A DNA stretch of 64,000 nt from Heloderma charlesbogerti (taxonomy: Eukaryota > Chordata > Lepidosauria > Squamata > Helodermatidae), in contig JANEZZ010002243.1 of NCBI GenBank assembly GCA_026122225.1, forward strand, positions 990,001 to 1,054,000, read 5' to 3'. A model generated the notes under the pieces. The model searched no databases and had not been told where the DNA came from. It saw only the letters and a program-made list of their open reading frames with translations. Numbering within the stretch: the first letter of the stretch is position 1; each line of letters opens with the position of its first letter. Shown piece by piece: positions 55,485 to 64,000 of the stretch. The translations under genes and the position numbers were made by a program.

Positions 55485-55912
55485 AGACAGTGTTGGGGGG
55501 GGGCTTAGGATTGTTTGGTTTCTTGGATCTGAGGTCAGAAACAGGACTCAGAGCCCCAAAATTGGCCCCCTGCCCCCTCCCCCTCATAGCCAGTGCAGTT
55601 GTCTCTGCACCAGCTACATCTCCACGCTCAGAAATGGAGCACGGACATGGGGAAAAGGGGCAATCCCAGGAGTGGGGATGGGAGGAGACTGTGGAAGCTG
55701 CTTTACACAGCTTCCCATCAGGTCTCCAAGCCCCTTCCCTTCCCCTCCCCAAAGCCATGCCTAGACCGTTAAAATCATCCATCTAGGCAAAAATGCAGGG
55801 TTGTCAGAGCACGAAGGAGAGGATCCCCTCCGTGCCCCAGCCACCGTGCATAGGATACTTGGCAGCCTCCGATTTCAGAGGCTAGCGACTATCCGGATAG
55901 GATTGAGCCCTT
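55485..55912. repeat. Dispersed repeat, partner of 8040-8470
   Basis: Shares the G-run start, 'ctgaggtcag' and the 'ggatacttggcagcctccga' end with 8040-8470. Unclassified. Confidence 0.4.
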
Positions 55913-56029
55913 AACTACTTAGTTCTCATCCAGAGCTGAAATAAAACCTGTGTATGTGTATATCAGCAATTTCTCACATTCATCTCTTGTTATCCTTTCT
56001 TCCCCTCCTTTTTTCCTCTCCTCTTCAAT

Positions 56030-56345
56030 AACACTGAAGTTCAATGACATGTGTACACTTGAAAAGTGCACATTAAAAAATGCAGAGTTTTGAAAAATGC
56101 ACACAAATACATTTTAGTCAATGGGAGAAGAATGCGTACATTTAGAAATGTGCACAATTGATGTGTACATTTGGGAAAATATGCACAAAAATATACAGGG
56201 GTTTTTATGCAAAAAGAAATACAAAAAACAAAAAAACACCAAAGCTTGCAATCAGATACAGACCTGAGTTGGAACAAGCTGCCTTCATGATGGTATCTGG
56301 AGAACTTCAGCAAGCCTGAATTTTGCTGATTTGCACATGTCTACC
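56030..56345. repeat. AT-rich hAT-like repeat
   Basis: Word order as at 26490 and 37712: 'gtcaatgggagaa', 'tttgggaaaatatgcac', 'aaagcttgcaatcagataca', 'gaattttgctgatttgcaca'. It ends near 'catgtcta', a mutated CATCCCTA. Confidence 0.5.
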
Positions 56346-57060
56346 TTCTGTTCACCTCTCAGAATCTGGAGAACTGTAGTCTGGTGAGGTGCCACTCCTA
56401 AAAAAAAAAAAAAATCTGTTTAAAGATCCCTTATTCCAACCACATTTGCCGATCTCATGCTTGGGATTTTGTTTGTTTTGCTTTTTGTTTTCTCTTGTTT
56501 TGTTTTTTGAGAATCAAAAGGACTGAGATGCCTATGGCTCCCGCCAAAGGCCATGAGTCGGGGTGCAGAGCTGATTGTGTTTCTACTGGTGAAATGCTGC
56601 CGTTACAGGCAGAAAAACAGGCTATACATTTCAATCTCAATAAAATAAAGATGCACACTCAGCTCCTTGCAACACAGTCCTGCTGGACAGGCATCAGCAG
56701 CACTGCTTTCATACTGCAAATTATATTCCTCTGTATAAGCAGAAAAAAAAATGCCCAGGAGGCCATATCTTTTGGTGAGAGCCACAGAGCAAAGTTGTGA
56801 CACCTGTCAAGTTATGGCTCTCTTCCAGGAAAGAAGTATGATTAGCTCAGAATTGCATTTTACATTCCAGTTCTTTGAGGATGTCACTCTACTAAGAAAC
56901 CTTGGTCATTCTGGAGTATGCCCCAGCAGGATCCTTGCCTCTTTATCTCTTTGTCTCTTGGTATGTCTCTTTCCATGAATATCAAACTCAAAGAAACCCT
57001 AAAGTAAGACCAGCCGTCAACCCATCTGTGCATGCTGTCATGTGCCCATCTTGAAGATAG
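56346..57060. other. Unannotated spacer
   Basis: No gene or recognised repeat apart from short A-runs and T-rich patches. Confidence 0.4.
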
Positions 57061-57068
57061 TACAGGAG

Positions 57069-57465
57069 TTGGGATGTACGAATCCCCTACCTGCCAGTCG
57101 GGGGGGGGGCTCCACAGGGGGGAAGGCGATCCATTCCTCCCCCCAGAATCCTCTCCGGCTGGCTCTGCTCCACGGCGTCCATGGAGCTGCCAGCCAGCTC
57201 CGAAGTGCCAGTGATACAGCCGCCATGCCGTATCGCTGGCTGAAGGGGACTACTGAATGCAGCCGCAAGTGGCATCTGGGATGCCATTTGCGGCCGTAAA
57301 GGCCTTAGTTTAAGGTAAATGCAGCCATTTACAGCTTCTTCTGGCTGAAGAGGATTCCACAGGGAGGCAGAGGTAAGTCTTCCGTTCCACCACAGACTCT
57401 GGGGGGGGGGATTCTTTAGAATCTGGCCTCACTGGAGTCCGTGGTGGAATTCTCCACCATCCCTA
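57069..57465 (+). mobile_element. Palindrome-array family element G (short, subfamily 3)
   Basis: A 397-bp element. Alpha end TTGGGATGTACGAATCCCC; beta end (inverted) TAGGGATGGTGGAGAATTCC. Target duplications TACAGGAG (57061-57068) and TACAGGAC (57466-57473) match at 7 of 8. It shares with D the blocks GGCCTTAGTTTAAGGTAAAT and 'gatgccatttgcggccg' but has lost the GATAGGCTACGTA palindromes. An outward AGGTAAGT lies at 57371-57378. Confidence 0.88.
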
Positions 57466-57975
57466 TACAGGACTTATCTTTGCTACAGAAGTTAATCTAT
57501 TTTTTAATATATGCTATCAATCCCCTGGCTTGTTAAACTTGGCAGGAAGGGCTCTGCTCAGGGCCGGCCCTACCATTAGGCAGAATGAAGCAGATGCTTC
57601 AGGTGGCAGATACTGGGAGGTGGCAGCAAGATGTTGGAGAAAAGACTTGTGTGCCGTGTGGCCTGCTCTCCACCCCCTAAGTCAGCCTGCTGCCTTCAGG
57701 TGCAGTGAATGATGCTGTCCCATCATTAGTGTTGAAGACAGATTCATCTGTCAGTCCAGTTGGCTTTTGGGTATGGAATGGGAAAGGGGCACCATCTTGT
57801 TCTTTGCCTCAGGCAGCAATGTGTCTTGGGCCTCTCCTGGCTCTGCTCCCCTTCCTAGCCTAAAAGATCAGCTGTGGTGGGACTGCAGCAGAGCCTTTTC
57901 CAGGGCAGAGTGAGCTGCTGAATGTGTGTGCCAATGTACATTTATTGTGGGCAATGATGTACTGTTAGGGGTGGG

Positions 57976-58085
57976 TGGGAAGTCCTACAACTCCCAGCAT
58001 GCCCAACCAAGCCATGCTGGCTGGGGCATGCTAGGAGCTGTAGGATGTTTTTCCTGTCTAAACGTGTATAGGATTGCACCCTAAG
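57976..58085. repeat. Inverted-repeat MITE (tgcaatcctatgc type), partial
   Basis: Contains 'cctacaactcccagcatgcc', its inverted partner, and ends 'tataggattgcaccctaag', matching 5482-5620. The far left arm is missing. Confidence 0.55.
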
Positions 58086-58789
58086 CCTTTTTAGCATTGA
58101 AGAACCGATCCTGCTAAGGAGCTGGCTGCCGAATCACTGTTTTATGTGGCCGTACTTCCACCCTGGGCTATGCAGTTGTGGAGGAGACTAAGTCCTATAT
58201 AAAGTATTGTATGATTTGTATCCCTATAGTAGGAGGGTAAAGGCAATTAACAGAGGCAAGCAGGTGCTCCCTGGCCAATAATGTAGACCTTTATTTTTTG
58301 TTTGGTTGCTACTGTCAAATTTCATTTGTAAATGAAAGAAAAATGAAAATGAAAATTAACTTTGGGTTTTGATCCAGATTTACATGGGATCAACTGTGCT
58401 CCTTCCCACAGCAACCCCTCCACCCTCTGAAAATGCTACCCAAAGTGTCAGGAGACCCTTGAATGGGGTGAGCTGTGGTGTTGGGGTGGGGGGAGGAGGG
58501 ATCCCCCAAAATTGGGCAGATGGACCTTCTGCAGGCAGAGCCCTTCCTCTCGCTGAAAGTCCCTGTCTCTTGCAGAAAGCAGATCTTGGGCCCAAGATTC
58601 TGTAGTTTCTGGCTGATTTTCAATTCAGCATAACTGCACACCATCCATTTCATTGTCACCTTCTCTTACATCATCTTTTATTGGGTATGGCTGTTTAAAA
58701 GAGTTCAAGTTATTTAACACGGCACTGTGCATTTGCTTTATGTTTTGTTCTTAAATTTTGTAAGCTCCTTTGAATGCTGAGTAGAGGCA

Positions 58790-58874
58790 AGATCTCTCTC
58801 TCTCTCTCTCTCGCTCCCCCCTCTCTCCCCCCCTCTCTCTCTCACACACACACTCACACACACACAGAGAGAGA
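58790..58874. repeat. Mixed (CT)n/(CA)n/(GA)n low-complexity run
   Basis: CT-rich, then CA, then GA dinucleotides. Confidence 0.9.
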
Positions 58875-59647
58875 ATAAATAAAAGAACGGCAAGATGTTA
58901 CTACTCCACTACAATCATGAGAGAGATCACCCTTTCAACCTTGAGAGCTTTTAATTTCATATCTGTGTGCTTGCGGTGGCTAAAAGGGCACACATCAATA
59001 AAAGGGAAGGAAGGATGACTAGAAGAAGAGTTTTTTCTTCTTCTTTTGATTCACTCTGCACTCATATCCTTTCAAGTTCTGCTGGTTTTTATTTGTTTGT
59101 TTTTTGTCCTTGTGATCCACAGGACGGATACTCCACTCAAAATGTGGGTGATATAATATATAAGCTTTTTTCAATTTTAGTATCAAATGATTGTTTTCAA
59201 ACAGATGGTGTCACACAATGACAGCAATCAGTGGTAAAAGATAGTAATGATGCCATTGACAATTCATAAGCCCCCAGGTCCTCTTCAAACATATCCTAAG
59301 TGGCTTCCCACTAGTGTGGTACTGCATGATGGAAATCATGCAGCACAAGTCGAACAGGGACTTGTGGAGGCTCCTGAAAAATCTTTCTGGTCTTTTTCAT
59401 CCTCTTTTTACTTCTCCTGGATGCTTCCAGCATTCCCCATTCAAGTCAATGTTTGGCTTTTGGCAAAATGTCATGGAAACATGAGGAGATGTGAGCAGAT
59501 ACTAATCACATCTCCAGGAAACTTCACTAGCTTTTGTCACCCCCCACCCCCAGCCTTTACAACCCTAACATTTTGATGGTTGAGGAACCTCCAATTGTTT
59601 CTTGAAATGTCATTTCTGGCATAATTTGGTAGCAGGGGACAATAAGA

Positions 59648-59825
59648 GAGCTATAGCTCAGTGACAAAGCACATGTTTTCTATGCAGCAAAAGGTCTCAG
59701 GTTCAATCCTTAGAAAAGTATCTTGGGTGATTGGGAAGTCTCCCACTGCTATTTATGACACTGCTAGATAGTACTGGGATGGTTAGGCCAACATTCTGAT
59801 ACAGGGATGTGAAAGAGAGCCTCAC
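59648..59825 (+). mobile_element. tRNA-derived SINE
   Basis: A-box-like 'atagctcagtgacaaagcac' (about 59653-59672) and B-box-like 'aggttcaatcc' (about 59698-59708) form a tRNA-like head with promoter elements for RNA polymerase III. The body continues to about 59825. The cloverleaf is not maintained and there is a SINE body, so it is not a tRNA gene. Confidence 0.65.
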
Positions 59826-59993
59826 CAGAATTCATGGCTTCTGACAGAGGCAGAAGCATTTCTAAAGCAGGTCCAGGACATGATGTTTTCTAGTGAATTT
59901 CAGATGTGCACTAGAAATAAAAAGAGGCCTCTGCAGTAGGAAAGGGGAAGTGTTCTTGCATGCCCCTCCCTGCCTTAGAGGACTTAGAACTTT

Positions 59994-60108
59994 TCCCCAA
60001 CCAGATGCCTTCCAGATGTATGAACTACAACTCCTATTGTCCCTCAGCTATGGGGAAGATGGAAGTTGTAGTCCCAACACATTTGGAGGGCACCAGATTG
60101 GGGAAGGC
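59994..60108. repeat. 137-bp hAT-like MITE copy (shortened)
   Basis: Both arms are present: 'ccccaaccagatgccttcca' and the inverted 'ggagggcaccagattgggg'. The centre is shortened compared with 23066 and 35056. Confidence 0.6.
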
Positions 60109-60865
60109 TACCTTAGAGCACGCAATATGTTGGGGCTGTCCCCTGGCCTTCCCTAGGTCCACACCCCTTGCATCTGCTTGGGATTAGATGGTTGTGGGCT
60201 TTCCTAAGAGCCAAGAATATAAAATGATGAGTCTGGACAAGGATGTGAATCTGAACTCCTCCATGTCTGCAAGCAACTGGAAGGAGAAAAAGAGGGGGGA
60301 GTATGCAGGAGCAGTTTTATGAATAAGCAAGGCAGTTGCAGATTTCACCCTGGGGCATGGTCTTAGAAAATGAGGAAGGTGAAGTTGTGGATTATACATC
60401 TTTTATGATATCTTCAGGGGAAACTGCATGCTTTTATAAATCAGTCAATATTCTGAGCTGAAATATGCAGCATTACGAAGGGGCTGTTTCAAGGCATAAT
60501 AAGATATAAATTATTTGATCTGCCATTTTCTCATTTAATTCTGCAGTCCTAAACATAAATCACATTTGTACTCATGTTGACATACCTGGGCCTGGGGTTT
60601 AGGGCTGGGGTTTCAATGCAGACAGAACAGAGCACTACAGGAAATATGGGTTGGTCATTCACTAATAGCAGACCTGTGTCATATTCTCCCATGCAGGGGC
60701 CAGTTCAAACAACCTGACTCAGAATGGGGCCAGACTTTGTGATTGGGGGGATTTTGGACTTTGAGTTCCTTCAAGTCAGTGGGACCCTTGGATCCCAGCA
60801 TGGATTTCATGGTATCAGCTGTGGAGGAGGAAACCATTGTATGTCTGAGTACCTACTGGGGCTAG

Positions 60866-61540
60866 GAATTGATTGAATGATTGATTGATTGATTGATTGA
60901 TTTCTATACCTCCCAATAGCTGAAGCTCTCTTGGCAGTTCACAAAAATTAAAAAACACAAAGAACAGCATAAAACAAAATGAAAAAAAATATGCAAGCTT
61001 AAAACCAGAATAGAACAGTACAACCAGAATAAAACACAGCCACAATGAAGAGAATTGAAATACAGATTTAAACCACCAGAGCTAAAAGATTAGGAAGCTA
61101 AAATACTGGGAGAATAAAAAGGTGCTGGAAGGAGTACAATGTAGGTGACAGGTGACCTTCTCTAGGGAGCTCATTCCACAGCTGGGGTGCCAGAACAGAA
61201 AAGGCCCTCTTCCTAGTAGCCATTTGTCTCACTTCCTTTGGCAGGTGATCACGAAGAAGGACCGCTGAGGATGATCTTAGGGTCCAGGCAGACACATACG
61301 GGAGGAGGCAATCCTTCAGATAACCTGGTCCCAAGCCCGGATGGGTGTGTGTCTCTGGACAACAGCCCAGAAGAAGCCCTAGTCTTGGATCCTGCTGAGC
61401 TCTAGGAACCAGGAATGCATCTGTTGCCCCTGTCACCCCCCCATCCCCCAGTACTGTGCTGCCACCACAAATCATCCCCTGGACTTCAGAAACAGAGCTT
61501 GAGCAGGAGAAGGAAGCATTAGAAAGCCAAACCACGGCAC
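60866..61540 (-). mobile_element. L2-like LINE 3' end with ORF2 C-terminus
   Basis: Minus strand. An open stretch (61098-61535, 145 codons) ends with the L2-type C-terminal signature KRAFSVLAPQLWNELPRE; a 3' UTR follows and ends 'cagctattgggaggtatag' plus a TCAA tetranucleotide run near 60870-60900. The frame is open here but lacks the reverse transcriptase, so the copy is 5'-truncated. Confidence 0.82.
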
Positions 61541-61799
61541 TTGGCTTTCAGCAAGGGGTCTTTGTATTGCTCATACTGCTTCTGATTAGAAAGCCTTCCA
61601 CTTGAGGATGGCCAGCATTAACCCACAAATGCACCAGGAACAGGTGCAGCTCCTATAACACCCTTTAGTTGTTGCCTGGATCTTGCTGCTGCAGGACCTC
61701 TATTCACCAGCTCTTTAGCTAGAACTTAAGGCCAGTGGTTTATTTATTGAAAAGATTTAAAACCAGCCTTTCAGGGTATGCTGCTCTTTCAGTTTACAC

Positions 61800-63475
61800 T
61801 AGTGCTGTGCTGAAAATTCCTTCCACATTTTTTGACCATTCTCCTTCAATGTGATAGTAGGGGTGGACGAAAGTCACTTACCTGTCCTCGAATCTTGTTC
61901 GCGGTGGGGGGGAGGCACTTCGCTGCTCCCCCCGCGAAGTTCAGCCCCGGGTGGGAGGCTTCCCGCCTCGCCCGCCCGAAATTCAGGCCGGGGGGGAGGC
62001 TTCCCGCCTCACCCAGCCGAAATTCAGGCCGGGGACGAGGCGCTTCGCTTCGCCCGGCCGCGAACTCAAAAGTTTTTTTTTAAAAAAAGAACACCCCCGT
62101 GATAGGCTACGTGACGATTAACGTAGCCTATCATGGCTAGGTCTGCAAAGTCAGCCATGATAGGCTACGTTAATCGTCACGTAGCCTATCACGGGTGACT
62201 TAAAAAAAAAAAAAAAAGTGCGTATGGAAATGGCGCCCCCATAGGGAGCCGCCATTCGCGTTCCTTATTTGGTCGCTGTAGTCTACATAAATCTTTACGT
62301 AGACTACAGCGACCAAATAAGGAACGCGAACGGCGGCTCCCTATGGGGGCCGCCATTATCCGTACGCGGTTTTTTTTTTAAAGTCACCCGTGATAGGCTA
62401 CGTGACGATTTACGTAGCCTATCACGGCTGACTTTGCAAATCTAGCCGTGATAGGCTATGTTAATCGTCACGTAGCCTATCACGGGGGCGTTTTTTTTTT
62501 TTCTTTGATTGGAATGGCGGTGGCAGCTGGTCGAAAGACCGGCTGCTGCTCCCGCCCCGCATGAACACCCGCCGAACTGCCGGCCGGACCCGCCGCCGGG
62601 AGGGACATTCACCAAAGGTAAGTCCCGTCCCGGGGGGGGGGGGGTGCGGAGAATTTCTCCCTGAACCATGTTCGGGGGGCCGAATACGTTGGTGCTCGGC
62701 CCCCCAAAGTTTCGGGGAGAAATTCTCCGCCATCCCTATGTGATAGAAGAGAAATTTCTTTCAAAAAGAAATTCAATACTGAAGAAATTTCGGAGAAATT
62801 CTCATGGGTTGGGGTTGGGTTTCATGGGCTTACCTTAGTCAGGAGGTGGCCAGAGAATGAGCACAGGTCATCCTGTCTTTCACTGTACAATCATCTCTGA
62901 CAGCCTGTAGCCTTCTCAGCTTCCTACACTTCAACTGAAGCCCAGCAGAAGGCATCATGAGCTAATTCCTCCCATAAAGCTTTTTTCAGATCAGGAAGTG
63001 CAGGCAGCCTGAGAGGCTGGCTGTGATTAGGTAAGCTCGAAAATGCCACCAGAAGAAATTCAACATAAGTTATAGACTGTTCTGAGGATGAGGCAGTACA
63101 ATATAGAAGACCCTTTCATGGGGAAAGAAAACTTTCAGGAAATTGGAGGACAGATTTTGGCAAAGCACTAACTCCACCTCATCCCTACAGCTTGACACAA
63201 CACTGCCCCCACCTCACACCTGCATTGTGATAGATGCAAAATGGGGGCCAGGCTGCTGACACAGGTGATGCTGTTGCAGCACGAAAGACTTAACAACCCT
63301 TATCAAAAACAAAGGAACTGCACTACAAGCCCAGCCAATGGGGAGCCCTACATACATCTGAGAAACGGTTGAGAATTTCTCCTTCCCTTGGAGAGATTCA
63401 CTGAAATTATCTTCCAAATTTCTCTGCCCACAAATAAGGTGGAGAATTTTGAGAGTCCATCTGCACACAGCTCTA
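61800..63475 (-). mobile_element. hAT-like element, family 2, split by element H
   Basis: Left end TAGTGCTGTGCTGAAAATTCC; right end (inverted) TAGAGCTGTGTGCAGATGG. Flanking 8-mers GTTTACAC (61792-61799) and GTTTATAC (63476-63483) match at 7 of 8. Removing H and one target copy leaves about 790 bp, close to the 773-bp uninterrupted copy. Confidence 0.85.
61858..62738 (+). mobile_element. Palindrome-array hAT-like element H, perfect target duplication
   Basis: The fullest subfamily 2 copy, 881 bp, between identical 8-mers TGTGATAG (61850-61857 and 62739-62746). Alpha end TAGGGGTGGACGAAAGTC, followed by three GC-rich tandem blocks around 'gcctcgcccg'/'gaaattcaggccggg'. Five core palindromes centre at about 62116, 62174, 62294, 62407 and 62465, giving a symmetric spacing of 58, 119, 114 and 58 bp. 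The beta end forms a long terminal hairpin (about 62646-62733). Outward donors at 61876-61883 and 62616-62623. No coding capacity. Confidence 0.95.
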
Positions 63476-63569
63476 GTTTATACCTTGCTGAATCCAGAAG
63501 CCACCAAATGTAACCCTTAAGTTGGAGTTCTAGTGAGAATGGGACACAATGGGAAAAAAAGTAAAGGGC

Positions 63570-63720
63570 CCTACCTAAAGTGTAGAGCATATGCTTTGCA
63601 TGAAGGAGGACCATGGTTCAATCCCTGACATCTCCAGGTAGGGGCATCTCAGGTAAGAGACTCTTGTCTGAAACCCTGCAGGTCCACAGCCACTCAGTAA
63701 AGACCAAAGATGGTCAACCT
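63570..63720 (+). mobile_element. tRNA-derived SINE
   Basis: The head has 'tgtagagcatatgctttgca' (A-box region) and 'atggttcaatccctgaca' (B-box). The following 'tctccaggtaggggcatctc' belongs to the SINE body. It resembles the SINE at 59648 in its promoter boxes. Confidence 0.65.
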
Positions 63721-64000
63721 GTAGCCCTAAGGCTAGATGTGGCTCTAGTCCTAATTGTACATGGCTCTCGGCTTCATTATGGCTCTCTGCAAGTGATCAG
63801 TTCAGCCCTCTGATGAGAGTAATTGGTCCCTCTCCTGGCAGTGTGCTGGGTACAGGGGAAGAGGGAGAGAAATGGGTGGCCTTGCTCACTTTTGTCTCTG
63901 GCTGCACTCACAGTCAGCATGAGCCCCCCAACAGATTATCCAGGAGGCAATGCAACATTTGACAGAAAATGGGTTCCCCACCCCTGGTGTTGACAATACT

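Noticed and set aside
59648..59710. tRNA gene
   Set aside because: A and B boxes are present but the cloverleaf is degenerate and a SINE body follows.
62640..62738. Helitron 3' hairpin interpretation of the beta end
   Set aside because: Helitrons insert between A and T without target duplication and end CTRR; these elements have 8-bp duplications and TAGGG termini, so hAT fits better.

Overview
This window looks like non-coding nuclear DNA from a squamate reptile (lizard or snake). It has no host protein-coding gene, rRNA, tRNA gene or CRISPR array that I can support. The squamate call rests on the repeat mix: a nearly complete RTE-BovB LINE with its typical 3' tail, several CR1 and L2-like LINE pieces, tRNA- and MIR-like SINEs, and many hAT-type non-autonomous DNA transposons. 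This is inference from repeat families, not from a gene.

Layout. 0.7-3.5 kb: decayed BovB LINE plus short BovB tails. 3.5-4.9 kb: two palindrome-array elements (A, B). 5-16 kb: scattered L2, CR1, SINE and MITE pieces in AT-rich DNA. 16.4-22.7 kb: a degenerate class I (gammaretrovirus-like) endogenous retrovirus with both LTRs, itself carrying a CR1 piece and a palindrome-array element. 26.5-29 kb: element D (perfect 8-bp target duplication) and related inverted-repeat element M. 29.5-34.4 kb: a triple nest, in which a hAT element (family 2) is split by a CR1, which is split by palindrome-array elements J and K. 40 kb: element E. 41.4-42.9 kb: a family-2 hAT split by element I and by a BovB tail. 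53-55.3 kb: elements L and F. 57 kb: element G. 61.8-63.5 kb: a family-2 hAT split by element H.

The main discovery candidate is the palindrome-array family (A-K). These are CpG-rich non-autonomous elements of about 0.4-1.8 kb with hAT-like TAGGG termini and 8-bp target duplications. Their interiors are strings of roughly 40 near-perfect palindromes built on the half-site TGATAGGCTACGTA, placed at conserved spacings. One end (called alpha here) reads TAGGGATGTACGAA; the other (beta) reads TAGGGATGGCGGAGAATT and folds on itself. Nearly every end carries a splice-donor-like AGGTAAGT pointing outward. Three subfamilies can be told apart. For A-K the strand given is + when the alpha end is on the left.

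All boundaries were read by eye. Those backed by matching target duplications are exact; the rest are approximate.
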